From an uncultured Eubacteriales bacterium (GTDB taxonomy: Bacteria; Bacillota; Clostridia; Oscillospirales; Oscillospiraceae), in the NCBI GenBank assembly GCA_900545515.1, contig UQZA01000014.1:1-62646 (forward strand): DNA of 62,646 bases, read 5' to 3'. The translations under genes and the position numbers were made by a program. Below the pieces are notes generated by a model that saw only the letters and a list, made by a program, of their open reading frames with translations, made no database searches and had not been told where the DNA came from. Within the stretch, counting starts at the first letter, position 1. Each line of letters begins with the position of its first letter. Below are positions 53,170-62,115 of the stretch, in pieces.

Positions 53170-53394
53170 TGGAACTTGTTTGAAAGGGGAGAGGTGGAGC
53201 GGCCAGATATCCGGCGGAGGGGGAGCGCCCTGCGCCGTGTCTTTGCAGCGAGGGAAGCCGTGTTCCGGCGTGAGAGGAGACCAGTAAGTCTCGACCGACC
53301 TTCCCGGCGGGCCAGGGGTCTGCCAGACTCGGACAGGGAAGCGACGCTGCCATGGCTGCCGAATTCTCTGTACCACTTCAAAGGAGTTTGCAAC
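53170..53394 (+). other. Structured leader between the TPP terminator and thiW
   Basis: About 225 bases without a credible gene. A three-way junction is predicted by eye: GGGAAG (53252–53257) pairs with CTTCCC (53300–53305), enclosing GCCG/CGGC and GAGAC/GTCTC hairpins. Its core GTGAGAGGA...TCGACC echoes the CTGAGAGGA...TCGACC of the TPP aptamer upstream. Function unknown. Confidence 0.45.
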
Positions 53395-53910
53395 ATGAAA
53401 AAGAATCAAGTGAAAAAACTGGCGGTTGCCGCCCTTCTGTGTGCCGTTGCCGTGGCAGGCAGCACCCTTTCCTTCCCGGTATTCGGCAGCAAATGTGCCC
53501 CGGTGCAGCATATGGTGAACATCCTGTTTGCGGTGTTTCTGGGCCCCTGGTACGGGTTGGCCGGTGCCTTTACCTCCAGCTTGCTGCGGAATCTCATGAG
53601 CTTGGGGAGTCTCATGGCCTTCCCCGGCAGCATGTTCGGCGCGCTGCTGTGCGGTCTTGCGTACCGGAGGACGGGGAACCTCCTCCTCACCCTGGCGGCG
53701 GAGGTCTTTGGCACAGCCATCCTGGGAGGCCTCAGCGCCTATCCTGTGGCTATATTCCTCATGGGCAAGGAAGCGGGCAGTGTGGCGTTTTATGCCTACA
53801 TCGTTCCCTTTTTGATCTCTACGGCGGCTGGTTCCATCCTGTCGGGCATTTTGGTGTTCTCTCTGCAAAAGGCAAAGGCATTGAAGCCCATGCAGGAAAC
53901 GCTGGCCTGA
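53395..53910 (+). CDS. thiW: ThiW, thiazole-specific ECF transporter S component
   Basis: 171 residues, five to six membrane helices. ThiW-type motifs include SFPVFGSKCAPVQHMVNIL and MAFPGSMFGALLCGLAYR. It binds a thiamin precursor (probably hydroxyethylthiazole) and works with a shared ECF energy module encoded elsewhere. AAAGGAG lies 8 bases before ATG. First gene of the TPP-controlled operon, followed by the thiazole kinase that would phosphorylate the imported substrate. Confidence 0.92.
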   Translation: MKKNQVKKLAVAALLCAVAVAGSTLSFPVFGSKCAPVQHMVNILFAVFLGPWYGLAGAFTSSLLRNLMSLGSLMAFPGSMFGALLCGLAYRRTGNLLLTLAAEVFGTAILGGLSAYPVAIFLMGKEAGSVAFYAYIVPFLISTAAGSILSGILVFSLQKAKALKPMQETLA

Positions 53911-53952
53911 GGGGAGTGCCCCGGATATCCCAACTTAACTGGAGGTTCTACC

Positions 53953-54822
53953 ATGGAATTCAGGAAACGGAGGGAGACTCCACCTGCAGATGGTCCTTTG
54001 CCCCTGGGGGAACTGCTGCGCCAGGTGAAGCGCCAGGCGCCCCTGGTCCACTGCATTACCAATTATGTGACGGCCCGCGATTGCGCCAATCTCCTGCTTG
54101 CCTGCGGCGCTTCTCCGGTCATGGCCGATGATGTGGAGGAGGTAGCGGAGATTACCGCCGTCAGCAGCGGCTTGTATCTCAACCTGGGGACGCTGCATTG
54201 CAGCAGCGCCAGCGCCATGCTGGCGGCGGGGACCCGGGCGGGGGAAGTGGGCATCCCGGTCCTTCTGGACCCGGTGGGCGTGGGGGCTTCCCGCTTCCGC
54301 CGGGAGACGGCCGGGAAGCTGCTGGACGCCGTGCCGGTTGCCGTCATTCGGGGCAATGCTTCCGAAATCAAGACCTTGGTCCTGGGCTCTGCCGGGGCGA
54401 GGGGCGTGGATGCAGACATAACGGACCAGGTGACCCAGGAGAATCTGGAGGCCACGGCGGCCCTGGCCCAAACCCTTGCGGGGAAGACCGGGGCGGTTGT
54501 GGCCCTTACGGGGGCAGTTGACGTGGTAACCGATGGAGACAAAGCTGTGTTCATCCGCAACGGACATCCCATGATGTGCCGGGTCACCGGGATGGGCTGC
54601 CAGCTTTCGGCGCTGACGGCAGCCTTTGTGGCCGCCAATCCGAACAAACCTCTGGAAGGGGCCGTCGCCGCCGTCTGCGCCATGGGGCTTTGCGGAGAAA
54701 TGGCCTTTGCCCGGCTGTCCGGGCAGGACGGGACGGCTTCCTTTGGGGTGTATCTCATGGACGCCATTTCCTGGCTGACGCCGGAGGAGCTGGAGAAAGG
54801 AGCCAGGTATGAGATGCGATAG
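53953..54822 (+). CDS. thiM: Hydroxyethylthiazole kinase
   Basis: 289 residues, ribokinase-like. Motifs: HCITNYVTARDCANLLLACG, DPVGVGASRFR, RGNASEI and the catalytic GMGCQLSAL. It phosphorylates 4-methyl-5-hydroxyethylthiazole, the step after ThiW import. It overlaps thiE by 14 bases. Part of thiWMED. Confidence 0.95.
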   Translation: MEFRKRRETPPADGPLPLGELLRQVKRQAPLVHCITNYVTARDCANLLLACGASPVMADDVEEVAEITAVSSGLYLNLGTLHCSSASAMLAAGTRAGEVGIPVLLDPVGVGASRFRRETAGKLLDAVPVAVIRGNASEIKTLVLGSAGARGVDADITDQVTQENLEATAALAQTLAGKTGAVVALTGAVDVVTDGDKAVFIRNGHPMMCRVTGMGCQLSALTAAFVAANPNKPLEGAVAAVCAMGLCGEMAFARLSGQDGTASFGVYLMDAISWLTPEELEKGARYEMR

Positions 54823-55450
54823 GAAAACCATGCGGCTGTATGCTGTGACAGACCGGGCCTGGGTGGGGCAGGGGACCCTGGGGGATCAGGTGGAGCAGGC
54901 CCTTCGGGGCGGCGTAACCTGTGTGCAGCTGCGGGAAAAATCTCTGGGAGTCCCTGCCATTTTGGTGGAAGCGGAGGAGATTGGGGCACTTTGCCGGTCC
55001 TATGGGGTCCCGTTTCTCATCAATGACCGTGTGGAAATCGCCTTACAGTGCGGCGCGGACGGCGTCCACGTGGGGCAAAAGGACCGGGCCGCCCGGGAGG
55101 TCCGACGCCTGCTGGGACCTAACCGGATTCTGGGCGTATCCGCCCGGACTGTGGAGCAAGCGGTGCAGGCGGAGCGGGACGGCGCGGATTATCTGGGGGT
55201 CGGCGCAGTCTTTTCTACCTCCACCAAGGCGGATGCCATGCCGGTGTCCTATGAGACTCTGCAGGCCATTTGCAGGGCGGTGTCCATCCCTGTGGTGGCC
55301 ATTGGCGGCATTCAAAGGGAGAATCTTCTGTCCCTGGCCGGAAGCGGCGTAGATGGCGTGGCCCTGGTCTCCGCCATTTTTGCCGCGCCGGATGTGGAAA
55401 CGGCCAGCCGGGAGCTTCGGGCGCTTTCGGAGGCAATGGTCAGGGCATAG
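54809..55450 (+). CDS. thiE: Thiamine-phosphate synthase
   Basis: 213 residues, TIM barrel. Motifs: QLREKSLG, INDRVEIALQCGADGVHVGQ, LGVGAVFSTSTKADA and AIGGIQREN. It joins HMP-PP with thiazole phosphate to form thiamin phosphate. Start overlaps thiM by 14 bases. Confidence 0.95.
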   Translation: MRCDRKTMRLYAVTDRAWVGQGTLGDQVEQALRGGVTCVQLREKSLGVPAILVEAEEIGALCRSYGVPFLINDRVEIALQCGADGVHVGQKDRAAREVRRLLGPNRILGVSARTVEQAVQAERDGADYLGVGAVFSTSTKADAMPVSYETLQAICRAVSIPVVAIGGIQRENLLSLAGSGVDGVALVSAIFAAPDVETASRELRALSEAMVRA

Positions 55451-55482
55451 GTGGGCCGTGGGATCCGGAAGGAGACAGAAAT

Positions 55483-56277
55483 ATGAAGACAGTACTTACC
55501 ATTGCCGGTTCCGACTGCAGCGGTGGGGCCGGCATTCAGGCCGATATCAAGACCATTGCCGCCCAACACATGTATGCCATGAGCGTCATTACGGCCCTTA
55601 CCGCCCAGAATACCACCGGCGTATCCGGGGTACAGGAGATTTCTCCGGATTTTGTGGCCAAACAGCTGGACTGCATTTTTACCGACATCCCCCCGGACAG
55701 CGTCAAAATTGGCATGCTGTCCGGGGAGGGGACCATCCGAGCTGTGGCGGCAAAGCTCCGGCAGTATGGGGCCAAAAACGTGGTGGTCGATCCTGTGATG
55801 GTGTCCACCAGCGGAACCAGCCTCCTTTCGGAGGCAGGGCGCAGGGCCCTTTGGGAGGAGCTGCTGCCTCTGAGTACCCTGGTGACGCCAAACCTCCCGG
55901 AGGCCCAGGTGTTCAGCGGCCAGCCGGTGGAAACAGAAGGGGACATGCTCCGGGCCGCCCGGGAAATCTCCCGTCGTTGCCGTTGCGCGGTCCTCATCAA
56001 GGGCGGCCATTTGGCTGGGGACGCCGCAGACCTTCTGTATGAGGAGGGGAAAGCGCTGTGGCTCCGGACCCGGCGAATTTCCAATCCCAACACCCACGGC
56101 ACCGGCTGCACCCTCTCCTCCGCCATCGCCTGCGGTCTGGCAGCAGGCTGCAGTTTGGAGGAAAGCGTCCGGCGGGCCAAGGACTACCTCACCGGCGCAC
56201 TGTCCGCCGGATTGGACTTGGGCCATGGCCCGGGGCCTTTGGATCATATGTATCGGATACTGCCGGAGGATGACTAA
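55483..56277 (+). CDS. thiD: Hydroxymethylpyrimidine/phosphomethylpyrimidine kinase
   Basis: 264 residues from ATG 55483 (GGAAGGAG upstream). Ribokinase fold: TIAGSDCSGGAGIQADIKT, DPVMVSTSG, and NTHGTGCTLSSAIA. It makes HMP-PP for ThiE. With thiW, thiM and thiE it forms a salvage pathway. ThiC and ThiG are not in the window, so de novo synthesis is not shown. Confidence 0.95.
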   Translation: MKTVLTIAGSDCSGGAGIQADIKTIAAQHMYAMSVITALTAQNTTGVSGVQEISPDFVAKQLDCIFTDIPPDSVKIGMLSGEGTIRAVAAKLRQYGAKNVVVDPVMVSTSGTSLLSEAGRRALWEELLPLSTLVTPNLPEAQVFSGQPVETEGDMLRAAREISRRCRCAVLIKGGHLAGDAADLLYEEGKALWLRTRRISNPNTHGTGCTLSSAIACGLAAGCSLEESVRRAKDYLTGALSAGLDLGHGPGPLDHMYRILPEDD

Positions 56278-56331
56278 TCTGGTTTTATACTCAGACATGT
56301 TATAGAAAGGGCAAAGTGAGGTACAGAAAAA

Positions 56332-56383
56332 AGAAAGCTTCCCGTTCGCTAAAGTGGCGAAATGGGGAGCTTTCTGCGTTTTA
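56332..56383 (+). terminator. Terminator of the thi operon
   Basis: AGAAAGCTTCCCGTTCGC pairs with GCGAAATGGGGAGCTTTCT (small internal bulge), followed by GCGTTTT. Confidence 0.75.
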
Positions 56384-56437
56384 AAGAGAAAAATATCACT
56401 TTTGCGCAACAATGAGCGAGAAAAAAAGAAACTTAAA

Positions 56438-56466
56438 TTGACGGATTCTGGTGCAACTGTTAGAAT
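56438..56466 (+). promoter_or_regulatory. Promoter of the DUF6232-like gene
   Basis: TTGACG (56438–56443), a 17-base spacer and TAGAAT (56461–56466). Confidence 0.7.
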
Positions 56467-56506
56467 GAAGTCATTCATTCTGCATGAAAAGCGAGGGGAG
56501 AGTCCA

Positions 56507-57004
56507 ATGGTTAAAAAAGCAAATCGGGAAATCCATGTAGGAGCGCTGAAAATCCACGGCAACAGCATAGAGTTTGGCGATACCGTTGTTCAGTTGAGCA
56601 ACGTCTCCTTGGTTAGTACAGAGGATGTGGAACACAGTGCATTTCCCATCTGGGGCTTGTTAGGAGTGTTGGCTGGCATTGTGCTGCTCTCAGTGAATTT
56701 TTGGATTGGCATTTTGTGTGTTTTGGTTTGTGGAATCATCCTCTATGGGTGGTACAGGGAGGTACAACAGGCCAAAGCGAGCAAACGGCTGGTAATTGTT
56801 ACAAATGCAGGGAAGCGTTTTCCGATTGTATTTCAGGATGAAGGTTTCTTAAAAAATGTTTTGGAAACCATCAAAGAGCTCATTGCCAACCCTGAAGAGC
56901 CAAGCGATGTTGTTTTTAATATTTCCACAAGTAAAATGGAAATCAAAAAGGCGGTATTTAAGGACCATGCCGCTCTGAACAATTCTGAGGGCGTGCACCA
57001 ATAG
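56507..57004 (+). CDS. DUF6232-like small membrane protein
   Basis: 165 residues. A short beta-rich N-terminus (ALKIHGNSIEFGDTVVQLSNV) precedes two adjacent membrane helices (about 45–85), then a soluble part. This pattern fits DUF6232, of unknown function. The last 18 codons (KMEIKKAVFKDHAALNN) resemble the start of the next gene (KIKKVVFRDQSQF), as if a partial duplicate had been fused on. GC content is lower than neighbouring genes. Confidence 0.7.
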   Translation: MVKKANREIHVGALKIHGNSIEFGDTVVQLSNVSLVSTEDVEHSAFPIWGLLGVLAGIVLLSVNFWIGILCVLVCGIILYGWYREVQQAKASKRLVIVTNAGKRFPIVFQDEGFLKNVLETIKELIANPEEPSDVVFNISTSKMEIKKAVFKDHAALNNSEGVHQ

Positions 57005-57022
57005 CAAGGGGGGATTGCCTGC

Positions 57023-57307
57023 GTGAAAATCAAAAAAGTGGTTTTTCGCGACCAGTCCCAGTTCATCCATTATGAAGCATCGGACTATGGACGGTTTGCG
57101 GATGAGTTGGAAGGTTTACAAGAACGGCTGGGTGAAATGGAAGAACTCAAGAACGCTCTTTCCGAGCTAGAACGGGCAGTGCGAGAGGGGAATTCCGGGA
57201 AAATCAAAGGGGCCCTTCAGAGCGGCGCAGCAGATGTTTTGACCGGAACCTTGGCTGGGATTGCCAGTGGGGCGCTTCTGGAGTTTTTGAAGCGCTTTGC
57301 CGGGTGA
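57023..57307 (+). CDS. Small hypothetical coiled-coil protein
   Basis: 94 residues from a GTG at 57023 (AAGGGGGG upstream). A basic beta start, a central Glu/Leu-rich coiled-coil region (DELEGLQERLGEMEELKNAL), and a small Gly/Ala C-terminal hydrophobic segment (TGTLAGIASGALLEFL). No family recognised. It follows the DUF6232-like gene by 18 bases and likely acts with it. Confidence 0.65.
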   Translation: MKIKKVVFRDQSQFIHYEASDYGRFADELEGLQERLGEMEELKNALSELERAVREGNSGKIKGALQSGAADVLTGTLAGIASGALLEFLKRFAG

Positions 57308-57330
57308 CGGACAATCTCTGAGAATCACAT

Positions 57331-57388
57331 AACGGGATCTGGATTCTGGGCCCCTCATTGCGGCTCCAGGAGACAGATCCCGTTTTTT
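57331..57388 (+). terminator. Terminator after the small coiled-coil gene
   Basis: AACGGGATCTG (57331–57341) pairs with CAGATCCCGTT (57374–57384), followed by TTTT. No gene is seen in the remaining sequence up to thiI; TACAAT near 57539 is a possible weak -10. Confidence 0.75.
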
Positions 57389-57580
57389 ACCCGCAGCCCT
57401 CCATTGCACTGGCGAGGAGCGCCAAGTCCTGCGCTTCCCCCTGGGGGAAGGCAAGGCGCTGGCGTGCCAGTGCGGAAAAGGTAGATGCTGTTGATTCGGC
57501 TTTTTTCAAAAAATACTAGGCAATTTCCGGGGAACGTGGTACAATAACTCGCATATGAATCACAACGGAGGAATCGTCTC

Positions 57581-58780
57581 ATGAATGAGATTTTTTTGTT
57601 GAAGCTGGGGGAGATTGTCCTGAAGGGACAGAACCGCAAGCAGTTTGAAAGCAAGCTCCGGCAGAATGTGCGCCGCCGGATGAAGCCCTACGGGGAATTT
57701 GACGTGTATATCATTCAGTCCACCGTCTATGTGGAGCCCAAGTCCCTGGATTGCGACCTGGAGGGGGCTTGGGAGGCCTGCCATTTTATTTTTGGCGTGG
57801 TTTCCCTCTGCCGCTGCCGCCCCTGTGAGAAGAATCTGGACCGTATCTTTGAGGCGGTGGAGGCGTATCTGGGGGAGGATCTGGAGTGCGCGCAGTCCTT
57901 TAAGGTGGAGTCCAAGCGATCGGATAAGGCGTTTCCCCTGACCTCCATCGGTATTTCCCAGGAAATTGGGGGCCGGTTGGCGGAGGCTCACCCCCATTTG
58001 CAGGTGGATGTGCACCGTCCCCAGTACACGGTGTATGTGGAGGTCCGGGACCTGGCGGCCTATGTCCATGGACCGGCGGAGCCGGGGGCGGGGGGCTTGC
58101 CCACTGGCGTAGGAGGCCGGGCGGCGGTGCTCCTGTCCGGCGGCATTGATTCACCGGTGGCAGCCTACATGATTGCCAAGCGGGGGGTGGAGATTGAGTG
58201 CATCCATTTCTTCTCCTACCCCTACACCTCCGAGCAGGCCAGGGACAAGGTGCTGGAGCTGGCTCGTCTGGTGACCCGGTACTGCGGCCGGATGACGGTG
58301 GATGTGGTGGGCTTTACGGAGATTCAGGAGGCCATTCGGGACGGCTGCCCGGAGGAGTACTTCACCCTCATTATGCGCCGGTTTATGATGCGCATCGCGC
58401 AGCGCATTGCCCTGGAACATGGCTGCAAGTGCTTGGTCACCGGGGAAAACCTGGGCCAGGTGGCCTCCCAGACCATGGAGGCCATGGGGGTCACCGGCGC
58501 AGTGGTGAGCCTGCCCCTCTTCACCCCCCTCATCGGCATGGACAAGGAGGAGATTGTCACCATCGCCCGCCGCATCGGCACCCTGGAGACCTCCATTTTG
58601 CCCTACGAGGACTGCTGCACCGTCTTTACTCCGAAGCACCCCAAGACAAAGCCCACCCTGGCTCAGGTGGAGCAGGCGGAGGCAGGGCTGGATGTGGAAG
58701 CTCTCATATCCCGGGCTTTGGAGCAAACAGAGAAGGTGATGGTGCGCTATGATGAGTCGGAAGCAGACCTTGGCCTCTGA
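57581..58780 (+). CDS. thiI: tRNA 4-thiouridine synthase ThiI
   Basis: 399 residues. Ferredoxin-like and THUMP domains lie in the first 170 residues. The PP-loop ATPase follows with SGGIDSPVAAYMIAKRG. No rhodanese domain, as in B. subtilis. It adenylates U8 for s4U formation, with sulfur from an IscS-type protein not seen here; a role in thiazole synthesis is possible but needs ThiG. It overlaps the next gene by 32 bases. Confidence 0.94.
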   Translation: MNEIFLLKLGEIVLKGQNRKQFESKLRQNVRRRMKPYGEFDVYIIQSTVYVEPKSLDCDLEGAWEACHFIFGVVSLCRCRPCEKNLDRIFEAVEAYLGEDLECAQSFKVESKRSDKAFPLTSIGISQEIGGRLAEAHPHLQVDVHRPQYTVYVEVRDLAAYVHGPAEPGAGGLPTGVGGRAAVLLSGGIDSPVAAYMIAKRGVEIECIHFFSYPYTSEQARDKVLELARLVTRYCGRMTVDVVGFTEIQEAIRDGCPEEYFTLIMRRFMMRIAQRIALEHGCKCLVTGENLGQVASQTMEAMGVTGAVVSLPLFTPLIGMDKEEIVTIARRIGTLETSILPYEDCCTVFTPKHPKTKPTLAQVEQAEAGLDVEALISRALEQTEKVMVRYDESEADLGL

Positions 58781-59243
58781 TGTCCTGGCGGCCCTGGAGG
58801 CGAAAAAACTGAGCCTGGCCACGGCGGAGAGCTGCACCGGCGGCGGAGTCGGCCAGGCCCTGACAGCGGTGCCGGGCAGCTCCCGGGTGTACCGGGGCGG
58901 AATCATCAGCTATACCAATGAAGTGAAATCCGGGCTTCTCCACGTCCCGGAGACCCTCCTCCGGGATTTGGGCGCCGTCTCCGGACCAGTGGCCGAGGCC
59001 ATGGCCCGGGGCGCCCAGGCGGCCCTTTCTGCGGACGTGGCAGTGTCCACCACGGGCCTGGCCGGGCCCGGCGGGGATGGGTTCGGCAATCCGGTGGGGA
59101 CGGTCTGGATCGCCTGCGCCGGGCCCGGCGGGGTGGAGTCCGTCCTTTGCCGGTTCCAGGGAAACCGGGAGGAAATCCGGGAGGCAGCCTGCTGCCGGGC
59201 GCTGGAGCTGGTTTTGGAGACTCTGAATGGGCTGGAGACGTAG
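58749..59243 (+). CDS. pncC: CinA C-terminal-domain protein (PncC-like NMN deamidase)
   Basis: 164 residues, the stand-alone CinA-C form. Motifs LATAESCTGGGVGQALTAVPG, GGIISYTNEVK and AVSTTGLAGPGGDG are intact. It deamidates nicotinamide mononucleotide. The ATG lies within the last codons of thiI. The family is often misnamed competence protein; the MoaB-like N-terminal half is missing here. Confidence 0.92.
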   Translation: MMSRKQTLASDVLAALEAKKLSLATAESCTGGGVGQALTAVPGSSRVYRGGIISYTNEVKSGLLHVPETLLRDLGAVSGPVAEAMARGAQAALSADVAVSTTGLAGPGGDGFGNPVGTVWIACAGPGGVESVLCRFQGNREEIREAACCRALELVLETLNGLET

Positions 59244-59308
59244 CTGCTTCCGGCCATGATTCTACCGGAGGAATGGAAGAAAGCGAATTCATCATGCTGC
59301 AAGAATGA

Positions 59309-59357
59309 ATGGACTGTGAAATCAGGTGTTCCCTGAATCACAGTCCATAATTTTTCT
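59309..59357 (+). terminator. Terminator after pncC
   Basis: ATGGACTGTG pairs with CACAGTCCAT (ends 59348), followed by AATTTTTCTGCTTTTTTT. Confidence 0.8.
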
Positions 59358-59376
59358 GCTTTTTTTACCGGGTCGA

Positions 59377-59404
59377 TTGACAAATCCCAGAAATCTGCTA
59401 TACT
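59377..59404 (+). promoter_or_regulatory. Promoter of the amidase cassette
   Basis: TTGACA (59377–59382), a 16-base spacer and TATACT (59399–59404). The next ATG (59444) with a good GGAGG site opens only 14 codons, in a different frame from the amidase. Confidence 0.75.
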
Positions 59405-59547
59405 AATAATGAACCACATTATTTCTGAAGGAGGGTGAACCCAATGGGCTGTGATGCGACCCCGCAGGTGGCGGTTTTCTTGGCTTAGCCGGGCGATGCA
59501 GAACCGCCCGGCTGGATCGCGGCGTAGCCAGGAACAGGAAGTTTGGT

Positions 59548-61017
59548 ATGGGCGCACCATCAAATGGGAGGTACCAAACCCTCCACGGGGAGCGTGTCCC
59601 TGTGGCGGAGTTGTGTGAAAACATCCGCAATTTTGAAGATATGGCTACATACTACCGCTACACCCGCTCTGCCCAGAATATTCAACGATACAACTTCACC
59701 CTTGCTACCACCGTTCTGAATACGGAGGTGGGCGACGACTGTGCAACTGTGGAGCTGTACGCGCACATTACCTTCCAATATGAGGAAGGCGGTGAGACTG
59801 CCGAATGTGGGGACCGGTATCAGGTGACCTTTGGCAAAGTGGGCGGTACCTGGTGCATTGTGGATATCGTGTCTGAAGAGATGATCGCCTACGGCATGAC
59901 CCCGGATTCCTTTAATCTGGACGCTGCCATTGCAGAATTCGACCGCCTACAGGAGCAGGGGCCGGTGGTTCAAATGGTGGAGCCGGAAAACCAGACTGAT
60001 GGCGCCGCCGAACCGGCCGCCCTCAACGATGCAGTCAATACTTACCGGTATTATAACCGGGATAACGCCACGGCTTACGCCTATACGTATACGACGGATT
60101 CTTATACGGGATCGAGTGGCAATAACACTAACTTCACAAATGACAATTTTTCGTATTACTCTGATGGAAATTGTCAAAATTTTGCCTCGCAGTGTATATG
60201 GGCCGGTCTTGGAGGAAGCGATACAAGCGATGACATTGACAGCTTGAAGTTCCCAATGGATACCAGCGGCAATAACCAATGGTACTGCAACGGACAATGG
60301 CAGGCAAACGTATATTGGACAAATACTCAATGGTTCTATGACTATGTTAGTGAATCTTCGAAAGAGAAGGTTGGAACACGCATGAGTGCCAGCACGTATA
60401 TCTTACCCGCGGGCCAAAGTTTTGCTGGAATTTCTAATGCTACGACCCGCTTGTCAGGTGCCGTATTACATGTCTACGGAAATGAAACGGATTATGGCCA
60501 TGCTATTGTCGTAACTGGGATAACTGGTACAGGGTTTGGAAATATCACATTCTGCGGTAATTCACCTATGCGAAAAGCTGCTAAACTTTCAGATTATAGC
60601 CAATTTACCTCGCACGCTATTCGCGTTATCATCCCATATGCAATGATTCGAAGCCGGGTGTGTAGCAGTTCCGGCCACACCTACGCATCTTCCTCCACTG
60701 GAACCTCCTGCTATTGCACCAGATGCGGCGATTGCAAATTGACTATTACCGGTTCTCTCTTGAGGCCTCTGCGGGTTGGGAGCACTAAAACTATCACTGG
60801 AACGGCCAATGTCAAGTGCTTCCGGATTGCAATTGGCATTACCAAACCCAGCGGAAGTACTTCTTGGCGTGAGTTTACTAATACGTCCAGCGGCTCTGTG
60901 AGCTACACCTTTAGTGAACGCGGCCTGTATACCGTTGTGGTGGCGGCGCGGGACGTAGCGACAACGGAGGCCCACAGCTGCAAGGAAACCCATACCTTCA
61001 AGGTCCGGATCTATTGA
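59548..61017 (+). CDS. Amidase_6-domain protein lacking a visible export signal
   Basis: 489 residues from ATG 59548. An N-terminal part like nuclear-transport-factor folds (about 10–125) is followed by a putative amidase domain (about 165–370) with YNRDNATAYAYTY, then GNCQNFASQCIWAG where the Cys is the likely nucleophile, and YGHAIVVTGI carrying the His. A C-terminal beta domain of about 110 residues follows (LTITGSLLRPL...THTFKVRIY). The family usually acts outside the cell, but no signal peptide is encoded here and the upstream frames each break within 30 codons, so the 5' end may be damaged. Codons 180–370 are AT-rich against the GC-rich ends. The 3' part is repeated at 61938–62088. Confidence 0.7.
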   Translation: MGAPSNGRYQTLHGERVPVAELCENIRNFEDMATYYRYTRSAQNIQRYNFTLATTVLNTEVGDDCATVELYAHITFQYEEGGETAECGDRYQVTFGKVGGTWCIVDIVSEEMIAYGMTPDSFNLDAAIAEFDRLQEQGPVVQMVEPENQTDGAAEPAALNDAVNTYRYYNRDNATAYAYTYTTDSYTGSSGNNTNFTNDNFSYYSDGNCQNFASQCIWAGLGGSDTSDDIDSLKFPMDTSGNNQWYCNGQWQANVYWTNTQWFYDYVSESSKEKVGTRMSASTYILPAGQSFAGISNATTRLSGAVLHVYGNETDYGHAIVVTGITGTGFGNITFCGNSPMRKAAKLSDYSQFTSHAIRVIIPYAMIRSRVCSSSGHTYASSSTGTSCYCTRCGDCKLTITGSLLRPLRVGSTKTITGTANVKCFRIAIGITKPSGSTSWREFTNTSSGSVSYTFSERGLYTVVVAARDVATTEAHSCKETHTFKVRIY

Positions 61018-61047
61018 TTCTGCCGTTTGGCTTAGAGGAGGCTTATT

Positions 61048-61794
61048 ATGAAAAAAACTTTACAGTTTGGTTCCCTGGCTTTAGCCATTGTGATGCTGGC
61101 TTCCCTGTGTGCCTGCAATTCCCGGGATGAACCACAATCGTCAAATGAGCTGCTGACCTCTGCTCCTACGCAAGTTTCTGCCGAGGAGCCCACGGTTTTT
61201 GCCACGGAGGAAACGGAGCCTCCAACGGAAGCGCTTGCGGATATGACAGAGGAGACGGAATCCTACGCCGTGAATGACGAGGACTTTGAAATCTATAAAG
61301 AGGATGAATCTGAAAGACTTTATCACTATATTGGTCACAGTCAGACGGTCACGATAAGAGATGTAGGACTGGAAATCGAACTGCCGGAGGAGTGGGCAGG
61401 CCGAGTTGAGGTTATCCGAAATGCAAGACCAGAATATATGGAGTTGTTTATCGGAAACATTCGCTTGATGGAGGCTTACGCTGATATGGGACCAGGACAA
61501 GAAGAAATTGAGCGGGGATATGGATGGTATGATTGGGTTTTGCTTGTACAGGCGGTTCGAAAGGATAATACTGCTACCATAGAGGCGCTTGACCAAAGCG
61601 AAAATCGTATTTATTTGGGGGAAAATAACGAATATCGGTTTTATTTTGCAACTGCTGACATGCATGGAGAAGATTCATTTTTAACAGCCCGCACCATTAT
61701 GATTCACAATCAAGGGCAGGAGTATTATGATGACCTGGTAGGAGATTTGGTTTGCACAGTTGAAGAAGCAAAAGAAATGCTAAAAGTCATATGA
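61048..61794 (+). CDS. Secreted lipoprotein of the amidase cassette, copy 1
   Basis: 248 residues. Lipobox SLCAC (Cys 23), a Thr/Glu-rich linker to about 75, then one beta-rich domain with GLEIELPEEWAGRVEVIR and WYDWVLLVQAVRK. No function known. AGAGGAGG precedes the ATG. The same protein type begins again at 62116 with about half its positions shared. Confidence 0.7.
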   Translation: MKKTLQFGSLALAIVMLASLCACNSRDEPQSSNELLTSAPTQVSAEEPTVFATEETEPPTEALADMTEETESYAVNDEDFEIYKEDESERLYHYIGHSQTVTIRDVGLEIELPEEWAGRVEVIRNARPEYMELFIGNIRLMEAYADMGPGQEEIERGYGWYDWVLLVQAVRKDNTATIEALDQSENRIYLGENNEYRFYFATADMHGEDSFLTARTIMIHNQGQEYYDDLVGDLVCTVEEAKEMLKVI

Positions 61795-61937
61795 CATGAC
61801 TCCGCTGCGCCAATCAGGAGAAGAAGTTACTGATCTGGCGGGGCAGCTTGCGAATCCTTGCAAACTGCCCCAAATTAAAAAAAGATGAAAGGACAGGGCG
61901 CACAATGGCAGGGCTGCGAAACCCAGTCTACCTTCTG

Positions 61938-62088
61938 GCGTGAATTTACCAGTACATCTAGCGCCACCGTAAACTATACGTTTGCCGAACGCGGTTTATA
62001 TACCATAGTGGTGGCGGCGCGGGATGTGGCGACGACGGAGGCCCATAGCTGCAAGGAAACCCATACCTTCAAGGTCCGGATCTACTGA
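61938..62088 (+). pseudogene. 3' stub of a second amidase-type gene
   Basis: The last 49 codons (WREFTSTSSATVNYTFAERG... to FKVRIY) repeat the end of the amidase gene at 60867–61017, about 85% alike, with an almost constant offset of 1071 bases. The stub is open from an ATG at 61885 but the first 17 codons are unrelated. The rest of the gene is missing, so this is a remnant. Confidence 0.85.
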
Positions 62089-62115
62089 TCCACAAGCAGC
62101 TCAAGGAGGTATATT

